DNA of 64,000 bases from an uncultured Flavobacteriales bacterium (GCA_938085105.1 CALKGK010000005.1:41282-105281); one strand, 5' to 3'. Numbered from the stretch's first letter, positions 1-9,034 are shown. Numbers and translations are program-made. The notes: generated by a model from the letters alone, not told the origin.

Positions 1-269
1 AACAAATAGCTTGAGTATTCTTCTTCGACTACCCGAAAGTTCTCAGCATCTCGGAAATTTTCCTTCATGAAGGTTTTGATTGCTTCCTCTTCTTCTTCGC
101 TATGGTCCATGCGAACATTGGCACTAACAAAAAGGGCTTTATCGCCTTTTTTAGCCACCTCAATCAAGTCGGTAGAAAATATTTCAAATTCAAGGTTTAC
201 GGAGCATGCTGCGAGTAAAAATACAAGCATCACAGAAGCTAGGCTTAGGGTTGATTTCTGGGATTTCAT
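1..269 (-). CDS. Partial small lipoprotein, C-terminus beyond the window
   Basis: The minus strand from the ATG at 269 stays open to the window edge (89 codons seen). The product begins MKSQKSTLSLAS, has a hydrophobic stretch, and ends its signal with the lipobox LLAAC, so it is very probably a lipid-anchored envelope protein. The visible mature part is acidic (a run of Glu near residues 57-61) and the fold is not recognised. Just upstream of the start the sequence TTAAAG is repeated three times, which on the coding strand gives overlapping TAnCTTTA words resembling the Bacteroidota -7 promoter box. The stop lies outside the window, so length and function cannot be judged. Confidence 0.7.
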   Translation of the reverse strand, partial: MKSQKSTLSLASVMLVFLLAACSVNLEFEIFSTDLIEVAKKGDKALFVSANVRMDHSEEEEEAIKTFMKENFRDAENFRVVEEEYSSYL

Positions 270-309
270 TAAAGTTAAAGTTAAAGTTTACGTTATGCGC
301 CGAATATAA

Positions 310-955
310 GGATTGATTTGCTCAGTCAGGTACTGTGAATACTCAAAAGTCATGAACAGCCAAGCAGAAAAGCACATGAGCACTCCTTGCGTTTCTATAT
401 CTTGTTAGCAGTCGAGCTCCTACTCTGAAGATTTGTTCTTATTCGTCCGAAGTTTCCATTCCATAGTATTTCAGCCAATAAACCCTTTTGGAACTTGCAG
501 GAAATCTCAAAAACATCTGCTGCAGAATAAAACCTGAAATGTTGTTCCGAACAGTAACATATCCAATCGGGAAGGGATTGCAAATAAAAAACTTAAGCTC
601 AAGTTTCTCAATAATTATACATCTCCACGACCTCTGTTTACCGCATCCAAATTCCCATGGGAAGTGTAGCATCGGCACTTATGTAAGAAATATAATAAGG
701 TGGGATTTTGCAAAAGTCTTCGATGAGCAGTCAAAAACGAGTTTAGTCCTACTTACGGTATTATAGCATGCTTTATTATGAAACAAGACCTTGATCCGTT
801 CTATTCTTGGCTGAAGCGATCCATCTGAACAAAATGCAAGCGAAATTACCTGCACTACCATCGAGCAAAAACTGGCTTTATCAGAGGAGTTCCCAGGCGA
901 AAGGCTATTGCAAAGTTCAAGTTGAGCGACCGATTGAGAAAAGAAAATTTCTCTG
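310..955. other. About 650-bp stretch without a convincing gene
   Basis: All six frames hold only short ORFs (60-92 codons) that overlap one another, lack recognisable motifs and have unnatural composition. The least bad is a minus-strand frame at 395-583, which might be a decayed gene remnant, but it has no flanking support. No tRNA or clear hairpin is seen before the terminator at 961. Confidence 0.5.
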
Positions 956-960
956 AAATA

Positions 961-993
961 AAAAAACCGACTGGCTTATCCAATCGGTTTTTT
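961..993 (-). terminator. Rho-independent terminator of tRNA-Ser
   Basis: A 14-bp inverted repeat (AAAAAACCGACTGG, loop CTTAT, CCAATCGGTTTTTT) with a single G-U position lies directly 3' of the minus-strand tRNA. A- and T-runs on both sides mean it could work in both directions. Confidence 0.85.
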
Positions 994-998
994 AAGAG

Positions 999-1083
999 CG
1001 GAGACGGAGGGATTCGAACCCCCGGTACCTCGCGGTACAACGGTTTTCAAGACCGCCGCATTCGACCACTCTGCCACGTCTCC
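999..1083 (-). tRNA. tRNA-Ser (anticodon UGA)
   Basis: An 85-nt class II tRNA on the minus strand. The acceptor stem pairs GGAGACG (1083-1077) with CGTCTCC (1006-1000), with discriminator G at 999. The anticodon loop is CTTGAAA (anticodon TGA), a long variable arm built on GTACC/GGTAC follows, and the T arm contains GGTTCGAATCC. The 3' CCA is not encoded. The long variable arm and G discriminator are serine identity features. A strong terminator follows immediately, so the gene is probably a single-gene transcript. Confidence 0.97.
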
Positions 1084-1189
1084 GCGGCAAAGGTAAGTCA
1101 ATTATTTCTTTTAGGTCAAGTACACAGGTCTAATTTTTTTGGGAAATTCTGTGTAGCACAATAGTTTCTTAACTTTACACTATACTAAT

Positions 1190-2665
1190 ATGTGTATCAT
1201 GCTGAAACTGTTCAACTTCCTTCTTCTATCCATTTTTTCAACCAGCGCATTATTTTCAATGGAAGCCTACTTCGATTTGAAAAAGTTTGATCTGGTGGAT
1301 GGTGATTCTTATATCGAAACACAACTTTCCTTTGTGGGAACCTCCGTTTCTTATGCAAAATTGGAAAACGGCGCGCTTTCTTCAGAGATTGAAAGTACCA
1401 TCATCATCTATCAAAACGAAGAAATCCTCACCTTCCGCAAGATTGTCATCACTTCACCGGAAGTAAGTGATAGCACTTTGGTGGACTTCATGGATGTTCA
1501 GCGCTTTTCTCTTCCAGAGGGAGATTACCGCATTGAGGTAAAGCTTTTGGACCTGCACAACCCAGAACAAACAGAGCAAAGTTTGGAGCAAGAGTTCAGC
1601 ATCACCTTTAAAGATACGCGAATGGAGTTTTCCGACATCATGTTGGTCAAAGCCTTCTCGAAAGCACAAGAGATGACAGAACTAACAAAAAGTGGTTACG
1701 ACCTCATCCCTTACGTCTCAGATTACTATTCTTCCAACCAAAGTGTGTTGGCTTTTTATTCTGAATTGTACAGAACAGCGCCATTGTTGGAGGATTCTCT
1801 TTTTCTCCTCACCTATTACATTGCGAAGGAAGGAAGCACTGAGGCCATTGGCGAATTTCAAAAGCTCGAAAAGGCAAAATGCCAAGAAGTGGTTCCCATG
1901 CTTCATATGTTGGACATCAGCCAGCTCCCCACAGGTAAATACGACCTCGTTGTAGAAGCGAGAAACCGCATGAACGAAACGATGGTGAATAGAAAAATCA
2001 CCTTTTCTAGAAACAACTTTTTGAACGAAGCGAACGAAGACAATGTGGCCTTGATTAACATTGATCAAACCTTTGTAGTGCAGTATGAGGATCGAGATAG
2101 TTTGGTGGAGTTCTTGAACAGTTGTCACCCCATCTCTTCTAATTTAGAGCGCAACACCGTTCAAAACCAAATGCAAGTGGCCGACCTTGCTACCTTGCAG
2201 AAGTACTTCTTCTACTTTTGGAGCAAACGAGATGAGCGCAACCCAGAACAAGCTTGGTACGACTATCAAAAGGAAGTGAACTTTGTGAATCGGGCATATG
2301 GCACGCGAATTAAGAAAGGATACCAAACCGATCGAGGACGCGTGTATCTTCAATATGGAGCGCCGAATACCATCGTGCAACGCTACAACCCCGTAAATGT
2401 GCTTCCCTATGAGATTTGGCATTACTACAAAATCAATCAGTTCAATAACAAGCGCTTCCTCTTTTATTCAAGAGAGTCTGTAGGTGTTGATTTTGTACTG
2501 CTGCATTCCGATATGCTTGGTGAAGTTCAAAATAACGACTGGCCAGTGGTAATGCGCACAAAAAATGTCGAAGTTAGCAGTTCGGAAAGTAGCCGAAACA
2601 GATCGAACGCTCGAGACAATTTCTCTGGCGATGAACTTGAGGATTTGTTCTACAATCCGAGGTAG
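1190..2665 (+). CDS. GWxTD domain-containing secreted protein
   Basis: A 491-residue protein of the Bacteroidota GWxTD family, whose function is unknown. An N-terminal signal peptide (about residues 4-20) is followed by a beta-rich region of some 250 residues. The C-terminal third has the family hallmarks: an aromatic-rich FYFWSKRDERNPEQAWYDY segment, then GYQTDRGRVYLQYGAP and PYEIWHYY. Two starts are possible (1190 and 1199). The second gives a more typical signal peptide. The upstream words CTG (1149-1151) and TAACTTTA (1170-1177), spaced 18 bp, resemble a Bacteroidota promoter. A GT2 glycosyltransferase begins 15 bp downstream, so the two are likely co-transcribed. Confidence 0.88.
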   Translation: MCIMLKLFNFLLLSIFSTSALFSMEAYFDLKKFDLVDGDSYIETQLSFVGTSVSYAKLENGALSSEIESTIIIYQNEEILTFRKIVITSPEVSDSTLVDFMDVQRFSLPEGDYRIEVKLLDLHNPEQTEQSLEQEFSITFKDTRMEFSDIMLVKAFSKAQEMTELTKSGYDLIPYVSDYYSSNQSVLAFYSELYRTAPLLEDSLFLLTYYIAKEGSTEAIGEFQKLEKAKCQEVVPMLHMLDISQLPTGKYDLVVEARNRMNETMVNRKITFSRNNFLNEANEDNVALINIDQTFVVQYEDRDSLVEFLNSCHPISSNLERNTVQNQMQVADLATLQKYFFYFWSKRDERNPEQAWYDYQKEVNFVNRAYGTRIKKGYQTDRGRVYLQYGAPNTIVQRYNPVNVLPYEIWHYYKINQFNNKRFLFYSRESVGVDFVLLHSDMLGEVQNNDWPVVMRTKNVEVSSSESSRNRSNARDNFSGDELEDLFYNPR

Positions 2666-2680
2666 AAATTAAGCTTTGGA

Positions 2681-3739
2681 GTGAAAGAAACAGCAGTTGT
2701 TATTTTGAATTGGAATGGTCTGAAACACCTTCAGAACTTCCTCCCTAAGGTCCTGGAATACAGCAAAGAAACTGCCGACGTGTGGGTGATTGACAATGCC
2801 TCCACAGACACTTCAATGGACTATATTTCGTCCCTCCCCGAAGTAAAAACCGTTCAGCTCAAGACCAATCATGGATTTTCTAAAGGCTACAATTTAGGTC
2901 TCGATCAGATTGAAGCGAAGAACTATGTTTTGCTCAATTCTGATGTTGAGGTGACAAAAAATTGGCTTTCCCCAGTGCTCAGTTACATGGATGAAGCCGA
3001 TTTGGCCGCTTGTCAACCCAAAGTTTTGAGTTATCAGCAAAAAGATCACTTCGAATATGCCGGAGCCACCGGTGGATTTATTGACCGAGATGGCTTTGTT
3101 TTTTGTGCTGGAAGGATTTTTGACACTCACGAAAAAGACGAGGGTCAGTACAACACCAACAAAGAGGTATTCTGGGCATCAGGTGCTGCCTTGTTTGTTC
3201 GGGCTGAAGTCTATCATGAATGCGGGGGACTCGATGAAGACTTCTTCGCCCACATGGAAGAAATTGATTTGTGTTGGAGGATGAAAAATCGAGGATACCG
3301 CATTGGAGCATGCGGCAACTCAGTGGTCTATCACGTTGGTGGAGGAACCCTCAATAAAATCAACCCTTTCAAAACCTACCTCAATTTCAGAAATAACCTT
3401 TTTATGTTTCTGAAAAATGAATTTACCAAGCCCATCTTTTTTGCCATTATAAAACGCATGATCCTGGACGGCATTGCTGGAGTGCGCTTCTTAACGGAAG
3501 GTAAATTGAGCTATACCCTAGCCGTCCTTAAAGCACACTTCTCCTTTTACCGGAACGTGCCCCTCATGTGTCGAAAAAGAAAAATCGAAAGGCAAGCACG
3601 CACGCATCCAAATCGAACAGGGCGCTACACCAAGAGCATCCTTGTTTCCTACTTCTTCAAGAAGCAAAAACGCTTTAGTGATTTGAATGCTGCCGATTTC
3701 ATTCAAGCTACAAAACAAAGCACCCCAGCTACAAAGTAA
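2681..3739 (+). CDS. Family 2 glycosyltransferase
   Basis: A 352-residue GT2 enzyme (GT-A fold) that would transfer a nucleotide-sugar unit onto a cell-surface glycan. The start is GTG, and the product begins with the family's first strand (TAVVILNWNG). VWVIDNAST and NHGFSKGYNLGL follow, then the DxD-like NSDVEV, and an acceptor region with FWASGAALFVRAEVY and the ED-type motif HMEEIDLCWRM. This layout matches rhamnosyltransferase-type GT2 proteins. A positively charged, partly hydrophobic tail (about residues 250-310) may bind the membrane. The acceptor cannot be deduced and there is no polysaccharide cluster around it. It sits 15 bp after the GWxTD gene and 37 bp before comEC. Confidence 0.92.
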   Translation: MKETAVVILNWNGLKHLQNFLPKVLEYSKETADVWVIDNASTDTSMDYISSLPEVKTVQLKTNHGFSKGYNLGLDQIEAKNYVLLNSDVEVTKNWLSPVLSYMDEADLAACQPKVLSYQQKDHFEYAGATGGFIDRDGFVFCAGRIFDTHEKDEGQYNTNKEVFWASGAALFVRAEVYHECGGLDEDFFAHMEEIDLCWRMKNRGYRIGACGNSVVYHVGGGTLNKINPFKTYLNFRNNLFMFLKNEFTKPIFFAIIKRMILDGIAGVRFLTEGKLSYTLAVLKAHFSFYRNVPLMCRKRKIERQARTHPNRTGRYTKSILVSYFFKKQKRFSDLNAADFIQATKQSTPATK

Positions 3740-3776
3740 TTTCCTGTCTTTGAATTAAGCTAACGATCTTGAGCGC

Positions 3777-5564
3777 ATGTGGAATAGCATGCCTTTCCTT
3801 CGATTACTAATGGTTTACCTCGCCTGGAGATTTCTAGGAGAGTGGACTTTTCTGCTTATTGCGTCTGCTTTTCTTCTTCATTCACATTTCAAAACCTTCC
3901 GAAAAAGAAACCTCATTGGAGTGATTGGCCTTTTTTTCGCCTTGTCTTGTTTTGAGGGGATTGAGCATTTGCGTCCGAAACTCCCTCCTTTTCAAGTCTT
4001 CAATGAGGAACGTGTGGAGCTGGTTTGTTTGGAGCAGCTCGAATCTGAAAGCGAATACTGGCAGCATTGGAAAGGCCGCCTTTTGGGTCAAGTTGGGAAA
4101 GGAGTATTGCTGCATTTCAAAAAAGAGAACGCGTTTTTTGTGGCCGACACCCTGGTCTTTCGTCCAAAGTGGGAATACTATGAAAATCCTGCATATCCGG
4201 GCGACTTTGATCAAAAAAAGTACATGGAAAGCAAGGGCATCTTTGCTCATAGTTTTGTGAAGGAGTACGTGCATTTGAGCGGAAAACGAACTGAATCAAA
4301 TCTTCAAATTCAACTTTTCAGGCAACTCGAAGAGTACTTATCCCCATTTCCAGAGAACCTGAGTGCGCTTTATCTTGCCATGCTTACAGGAAACAAGAAA
4401 AACCTGGACACCGAGATCAAAGTTTCCTTCCAAAGTGCTGGTCTGATGCACATTCTTGCCGTTTCTGGCATGCACGTTGGTTTGCTCGCTGCTATTCCCT
4501 TGCTCCTCTTGAAACGAATCCCAAAGCTATGGCGCACGGCCCGATACTCATTGCGAATATCTGCTACGCTGCTTGTTTGGTCGTATGCTTTCTTTACCGG
4601 ACTCTCCCCTTCCATTTGTCGGGCAGCAGTGATGTTCAGTTTCTTTTTGTGGGCGCCAAACCTGCGAGGAAGACACCAAAAAGTAAATATTCTTTGTGCA
4701 TCTGCATTTTTGCTTCTTCTGCTGGAGCCCAGTTGGCTGAGTAACGTGGGCTTTCAATTGTCTTACAGCGCCGTTCTCGGAATTTTCTTGTTGATGCCCA
4801 TTTTCCAATCGTGGTGGAATTGTAAATACCGTCTTTTCAAATACACCCGAGATGCCATGGCGGTTTCCCTATCAGCCCAAATAGCCACCTTGCCCCTATG
4901 TCTATATTATTTTCATCAATTTCCGAGCTACTTTCTTTTGAGCAACTTGGTCATTGCTCCCCTACTCATTATCATCATCTATCTTCTTCTGTTGCTCATT
5001 GTACTTTGTAATGCGGGAATTCAATTGGACTCGCTCTACCAATCAATTGAGCATCTTAGCGCATTCACCTTAACCTTGAACAAGGAGATAACAGCACTTC
5101 CAAATGCGCTCCTCACCGGTTTTCATCCAAGCATTGCAGTGGCTTGTTTGATGTACCTCTTGATTGCCATTTTTATCGCTTCAAACAAAAAAGGATTCGC
5201 TCGCCATCTTCAATTCATCATGCTTCTTTTAGGGGGAATGTTTGCCTTGAAGCTGGATCATTATCACCAGCACAAGGAAGTACACACTTTTTCAAAAAAC
5301 GGAGAAAATTATCTGCTTTTGCAAGAAGCAACAGATGCGTGTTTATTCACATCGAAGATGGATGGGTATGATTTTGAACGAACACAAAAAACGTGGCAAA
5401 AATACCACGGCGTGAATGTAATTGGAGTCTCGATATTGAAAGATACGCTTGTTTATGAGCCTTTCGAATACTGTATTAAAAACAAGAAAGTGTATTGGAG
5501 CGGTGGAATTTGGCCTTGGGCCGAAGCGTCGGATTCAGCTCTGATAAATAACGCTTCGAATTAA
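3777..5564 (+). CDS. comEC: ComEC/Rec2 family competence channel protein
   Basis: A 595-residue polytopic inner-membrane protein, the predicted channel carrying single-stranded DNA across the cytoplasmic membrane during transformation. Two or three N-terminal membrane segments are followed by a soluble DUF4131/OB-like region (about residues 70-190). The ComEC core then begins with the diagnostic motif AGLMHILAVSGMHVGLL (near residue 223) and continues with many hydrophobic helices. After the last helix only about 95 residues remain, with no metallo-beta-lactamase HxHxDH motif. It therefore lacks the nuclease-like C-terminal domain of the full Bacillus-type protein, as many Bacteroidota homologues do. 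An ATG four codons in is an alternative start. Its 3' end overlaps the convergent gene at 5535 by 30 bp. Confidence 0.92.
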   Translation: MWNSMPFLRLLMVYLAWRFLGEWTFLLIASAFLLHSHFKTFRKRNLIGVIGLFFALSCFEGIEHLRPKLPPFQVFNEERVELVCLEQLESESEYWQHWKGRLLGQVGKGVLLHFKKENAFFVADTLVFRPKWEYYENPAYPGDFDQKKYMESKGIFAHSFVKEYVHLSGKRTESNLQIQLFRQLEEYLSPFPENLSALYLAMLTGNKKNLDTEIKVSFQSAGLMHILAVSGMHVGLLAAIPLLLLKRIPKLWRTARYSLRISATLLVWSYAFFTGLSPSICRAAVMFSFFLWAPNLRGRHQKVNILCASAFLLLLLEPSWLSNVGFQLSYSAVLGIFLLMPIFQSWWNCKYRLFKYTRDAMAVSLSAQIATLPLCLYYFHQFPSYFLLSNLVIAPLLIIIIYLLLLLIVLCNAGIQLDSLYQSIEHLSAFTLTLNKEITALPNALLTGFHPSIAVACLMYLLIAIFIASNKKGFARHLQFIMLLLGGMFALKLDHYHQHKEVHTFSKNGENYLLLQEATDACLFTSKMDGYDFERTQKTWQKYHGVNVIGVSILKDTLVYEPFEYCIKNKKVYWSGGIWPWAEASDSALINNASN

Positions 5565-5789
5565 ACAATCGACGTAAGCATCCCATTCTCGGAGTTCAAT
5601 GATGGGTTGAATTCGCTCCACTCGATTGTCTTTGGAGGAGTAGATTGCCTCTACAAAGAAGCCGTCAATTTGAAAGATACATACCACTGCCTTTTTATTG
5701 GCTAGGCGCTGAGAAATACAGACACCATGATCCCAAAGGTAGTTGGTCATTTCATCGAGAGGCAATTGGCTGAATTCTTGAATGCTCAT
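5535..5789 (-). CDS. Small conserved-looking hypothetical protein
   Basis: An 84-residue soluble protein with no signal peptide, beginning MSIQEFSQLPLDEM and ending in a compact alpha/beta-like sequence with alternating hydrophobic strands (AVVCIFQIDGFFVEAIY). Composition and codon use look like a real gene. The 3' end overlaps the convergent comEC gene by 30 bp. A receiver-like gene lies 77 bp upstream on the same strand. I do not recognise a family. It could be a small cytoplasmic regulator, but nothing shows this. Confidence 0.7.
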   Translation of the reverse strand: MSIQEFSQLPLDEMTNYLWDHGVCISQRLANKKAVVCIFQIDGFFVEAIYSSKDNRVERIQPIIELREWDAYVDCLIRSVIYQS

Positions 5790-5866
5790 GATCGTGGGTG
5801 AAAGTTGTTCTAAATCCTTGTTCTAAAACAAGACTTTCAACCATATACGCATTCATGTTCAATAGG

Positions 5867-6244
5867 TTACGCTACCATCGGTGCAGTTTCTGCAAATAAT
5901 CCACTGATAATGTGTGGAAGGTTAATGAAGTCGCGACGTTTTGAAATGAGCTTGCTCGCTCCCATGGACTTAGCTTCAAGTTCTGTAGCGGTATCGTCCA
6001 TTGAAGAAAAGAAAACCATTGGCGCTTTGATCATGCATTTTCTCATCAATTGAAGCACATCAAAACCAGTAAGTCCGCAAAGACAAATTTCGGATATCAC
6101 CATATCTGTCCCTTCTGTGTTGAGATGATCCAATGCCTGCTTTCCGTTTTCAGTGAGGGTCACCTCAAAGCCGAAATCTTCCAAGTACTTCTTGATCAGT
6201 TCAGAAGTTACCTTGTCAGAATCAATGAGTAAGATTCTTTTCAT
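5867..6244 (-). CDS. Receiver-only response regulator with Glu in place of the phosphoacceptor Asp
   Basis: A 125-residue single CheY-like receiver domain with no output domain. The fold markers are present: RILLIDSD at the first strand, a Ser at position 80 in the switch position and the conserved Lys at 102. The phosphorylated Asp that normally follows the third strand is Glu52 (DMVISEICL). One of the two acidic-pocket residues is also changed (Ser9). In this family a D-to-E change often mimics or abolishes phosphorylation, so the protein may be constitutively on or work as a phosphorylation-independent adaptor. No kinase is adjacent. Divergent to HMG-CoA lyase. Confidence 0.88.
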   Translation of the reverse strand: MKRILLIDSDKVTSELIKKYLEDFGFEVTLTENGKQALDHLNTEGTDMVISEICLCGLTGFDVLQLMRKCMIKAPMVFFSSMDDTATELEAKSMGASKLISKRRDFINLPHIISGLFAETAPMVA

Positions 6245-6342
6245 AGTAGTTGCCGATAGTACGCTGTAAAGATGCGCGCTTTATCCCCATAGTGATGTAG
6301 GATTCTGGCGGTTAATATGGGTGGGATTTGTCCTACAAGCCT

Positions 6343-6350
6343 TACCTTTA
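6343..6350 (+). promoter_or_regulatory. Putative -7 box (TACCTTTA) abutting the mvaB start
   Basis: This word matches TAnnTTTG in seven of eight positions and lies four bases before the ATG at 6355, the same spacing as in three other genes of the window. No good TTG element is found at -33. If real, the mRNA would be leaderless. Confidence 0.35.
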
Positions 6351-6354
6351 CTAC

Positions 6355-7215
6355 ATGAAATTGATTGAATGTCCGCGAGATGCAATGCAAGGCATCGCCC
6401 ATTTTATTCCCACAGAAAAGAAGATCGAATACATCCAACTCCTTTTGAATGCTGGTTTCGATACCATTGATTTTGGAAGCTTCGTGTCTCCTAAAGCCAT
6501 TCCTCAATTGGCAGATACAGCCGAGGTTCTCCGTGGCCTTGACTTGAGCAAAACCTCGTCAAAACTCTTAGCCATTGTTGCAAATACCCGAGGAGGACGA
6601 GATGCTTGTGCTTTTGAAGAAATCGATTATTTGGGCTTTCCTTTCTCCATCTCTGAGACTTTTCAGCAAAGAAATACCAATTCGAGTATTGCGGATAGCC
6701 TCATTCGAGTGGATGAAATTCAAAACCTTTGTGTTCAAAACAAGAAAGAGCTGGTGGTCTATATTTCAATGGGCTTTGGTAACCCTTACGGAGATCCTTG
6801 GCATCCAGAAATTGCGATGGAATGGTCTGAAACCCTGCACAAGGAACTCGGCATCAAAATCTTGGCTTTGAGTGATACCATCGGTGTTTCCAACGAAGAG
6901 AACATTAGCTCACTTTTTGAGAATCTAATTCCTGCCTACCCAGAAGTCGCCTTTGGAGCACACTTGCACACCACTCCAAGTACTTGGAAAGAAAAGGTAA
7001 GCGCTGCTTACAACGCAGGCTGCAGAAGAATGGACGGAGCCATCAAAGGCTTTGGAGGATGTCCGATGGCGAGCGATGCGCTCACTGGGAATATGGCCAC
7101 TGAAAATGTAATTCAATGGTTAAAAGAAGAAGGGATAGATCACGGGATCAAGGATGATGTTTTGTCGGAAGCACTGAGCATGTCCTCAACAATCATGAAT
7201 ACTCCTGAACACTGA
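6355..7215 (+). CDS. mvaB: Hydroxymethylglutaryl-CoA lyase
   Basis: A 286-residue HMG-CoA lyase, which cleaves HMG-CoA to acetyl-CoA and acetoacetate in leucine breakdown. The ATG at 6355 is chosen over an upstream TTG at 6328 because family members begin at KLIECPRDAMQGI, which carries the catalytic Arg and the metal-binding Asp. The barrel continues with GFDTIDFGSFVSPKAIPQLADT, the metal-ligand histidines in FGAHLHTTP, and the HMG-CoA lyase signature GAIKGFGGCPMA with its catalytic Cys. It stands alone, with no methylcrotonyl-CoA carboxylase gene in the window. Confidence 0.94.
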   Translation: MKLIECPRDAMQGIAHFIPTEKKIEYIQLLLNAGFDTIDFGSFVSPKAIPQLADTAEVLRGLDLSKTSSKLLAIVANTRGGRDACAFEEIDYLGFPFSISETFQQRNTNSSIADSLIRVDEIQNLCVQNKKELVVYISMGFGNPYGDPWHPEIAMEWSETLHKELGIKILALSDTIGVSNEENISSLFENLIPAYPEVAFGAHLHTTPSTWKEKVSAAYNAGCRRMDGAIKGFGGCPMASDALTGNMATENVIQWLKEEGIDHGIKDDVLSEALSMSSTIMNTPEH

Positions 7216-7466
7216 TGACCTTTCATTAAAAAATCAATACTCAGACTGCCTTCAGTTCAAACAGTGGTTAAACGTCTTGAAGGTGTATTTCTTTTGGTAC
7301 AACTCAATGCACTCGAATTTTCGCAGGTTGATTCTTACTTTGGAACGTTTCACGGGTAGTTAGGTATTGGTAAGTTAGCTTCGTTTACGGCAAATGAAGC
7401 CAAATGTTACGTCTACCCCCATTAGAAAAAGAACTGAACCAAAATAGGCTCAAGGCACTTTCAATC
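7216..7466. other. Intergenic region between convergent genes
   Basis: About 250 bp between the ends of mvaB and the ZIP gene. I see no gene longer than 17 codons, no strong terminator hairpin and no repeat. Confidence 0.5.
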
Positions 7467-8219
7467 TTAATGTGCGTGAATGGACAAAGCACTTAATGCA
7501 ATTCCAACCAAAATCGTGAGCAATTTCAAGGCATTGAATCGATGACCATCGCTGGACTCGAAGATGATGGTGGTCGAAATGTGAAGTAGAATACCAATCA
7601 GAATACCGTTTACTGCAGAGAACAATGCCGTTGGATCACCTCCCCATTGGCTTGATTCCAAGCCGCTGTAGATAAACATCCCTAGTGGAGCCATTAAGGC
7701 AAAGACCATAAGTAAAATAAAGGAGCGACGGACGGAGTTCCCCAAACCAATAAACATGCTCATCAGTACTATTGCAATGGGCAACTTGTGGATGGCCAAT
7801 CCCCACAAAAGAGCATGTCCATGGTCGTGATCGTGATGATGATGGTGGGTTCCAAGCGGCATGGCTTCAATCAAAGCGTGCAAACACAAACTGATAAAAA
7901 CAGCAAGCGGAAATTTGCCTTTCTTCTCTCCTTGTTCCTTGTGCACGTGTACATGCCCGTGCTCGGCTCCTTGAGACATATACTCCAAAAGCAATTGCAT
8001 CAGAAAACCACCAATGACGTACCAACCTAAATAAGGATTTCCACCCGCAAAAACTTCAGGAACCAAATGGAAAAAAATCATCCCCATGAGGTAGGCACCA
8101 CTAAAGGTTAAGAGCAATTTAAATGCACCAGTGATGCGTTTACCAAACACAATGACCACCAATGCGCCCAAAACTGCAGAGAGTAAGAGGACACCCGCGT
8201 GAGTTAAAATTTCGTTCAT
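7467..8219 (-). CDS. ZIP family divalent metal transporter
   Basis: A 250-residue integral membrane protein of the ZIP family, importing Zn(II) or related metals into the cytoplasm. It has about eight hydrophobic segments. Two metal-site helices are visible, HALIEAMPLG (TM4) and HKLPIAIVL (TM5). Between TM3 and TM5 lie His-rich stretches typical of the cytoplasmic metal-sensing loop, HGHVHVH and HHHHHDHDHGH. The start codon overlaps the stop of the upstream methyltransferase (ATGA), so translation is probably coupled. Metal specificity cannot be read from sequence. Confidence 0.93.
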   Translation of the reverse strand: MNEILTHAGVLLLSAVLGALVVIVFGKRITGAFKLLLTFSGAYLMGMIFFHLVPEVFAGGNPYLGWYVIGGFLMQLLLEYMSQGAEHGHVHVHKEQGEKKGKFPLAVFISLCLHALIEAMPLGTHHHHHDHDHGHALLWGLAIHKLPIAIVLMSMFIGLGNSVRRSFILLMVFALMAPLGMFIYSGLESSQWGGDPTALFSAVNGILIGILLHISTTIIFESSDGHRFNALKLLTILVGIALSALSIHAH

Positions 8220-8974
8220 TTCTTCTTTGCTACAACTAAAAATCGTGGCGAATGTTCCACAGAAAAGGCTTGGAGTTGTTGGTCGCCAAAAGTATAAATT
8301 ATTTCAAAGTTAAGCTCCTTCAACCAATCGAGCATTTGCTCTGAACGAATGAACTGCACTCTTTCTTGAAAATGGTAGTCCTTTCCCTGGTCTTTAAAAG
8401 AAATGTCTTTGACTATTATTCCTTCTTCAATCTTTCTATTGATCTTGAAAACAAGCTCTCTTCCTTCCAACACACGGAACACTTCTTCCTTTGCCACGAG
8501 ATGACTTTTCACAAAATCAGCATTCAAAAAATCAATGCAGAAAACGCCATTCTCGTTCAAGTTTTTCTTCACTTCTCTCATCACCTTTTTGTTGTCTTCA
8601 ACGGAGGAGAAGTAACCAAAGCTGGTAAAAAGATTGAAAATAGCGTCAAATTTCTGATCAAACTTCAAGTTTCTCATGTCCATTACTTCAAACTCGAGCC
8701 CTTGAGGAGCGTCCAATCTCGCTTCTGCAATACTGTCCGGAGCAAGGTCAACTCCCATAGTGGTGTACCCCAACTCATGCAATGTTCGGGAATGACGCCC
8801 CTTCCCACAAGCCAAGTCCAAGACCCGCTCTGCTGATTTTAATTCAGGAAGCGAACTTAAGTGATGAATAAATGCTTGAGCTTCAGACTCGTTTCGGTAA
8901 TTATAGAGCAAATGGTAGTAAGGAGAATTGAACCATTCACTAAACCAAGAATCATTTTTCGTTGTTGTTGACAT
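8216..8974 (-). CDS. Class I SAM-dependent methyltransferase
   Basis: A 252-residue Rossmann-fold methyltransferase. Motif I is VLDLACGKGRHSRTL (near residue 50), and the acidic residue at the end of the second strand is in TMGVDLAP. FDAIFNLFTSFGYF gives motif II/post-I features. The substrate is unknown: the closest architecture is that of small-molecule methyltransferases with a C-terminal beta extension. It is the first gene of a two-gene operon with the ZIP transporter (4-bp ATGA overlap), but the overlap alone does not define a shared function. Confidence 0.9.
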   Translation of the reverse strand: MSTTTKNDSWFSEWFNSPYYHLLYNYRNESEAQAFIHHLSSLPELKSAERVLDLACGKGRHSRTLHELGYTTMGVDLAPDSIAEARLDAPQGLEFEVMDMRNLKFDQKFDAIFNLFTSFGYFSSVEDNKKVMREVKKNLNENGVFCIDFLNADFVKSHLVAKEEVFRVLEGRELVFKINRKIEEGIIVKDISFKDQGKDYHFQERVQFIRSEQMLDWLKELNFEIIYTFGDQQLQAFSVEHSPRFLVVAKKK

Positions 8975-9005
8975 GATATTGAGAATATTCTGACAAGAGG
9001 AAACC

Positions 9006-9034
9006 TTGTTAAACCAAATTCATTGCTAACTTTG
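9006..9034 (+). promoter_or_regulatory. Bacteroidota promoter TTG-N18-TAACTTTG
   Basis: TTG at 9006-9008 is separated by 18 bp from TAACTTTG at 9027-9034, a perfect fit to the Flavobacteria housekeeping promoter consensus. It would drive the SiaC-like gene with a leader of about 115 nt. Confidence 0.7.

Noticed and set aside
395..766. Overlapping short ORFs on both strands as possible genes
   Set aside because: No motif, signal peptide, promoter or natural composition. The frames overlap each other and match nothing recognisable.
3777..5564. ComEC as a truncated pseudogene because it lacks the beta-lactamase-like domain
   Set aside because: The reading frame is intact, the membrane core is complete, and many Bacteroidota homologues share this shorter form.
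5817..5832. CTTGTT/AACAAG hairpin as a terminator
   Set aside because: Only six base pairs, A/T-rich, and no T-run on either side.
7382..7450. 17-codon ORF after the mvaB gene
   Set aside because: Too short, and there is no promoter, signal or conservation evidence.
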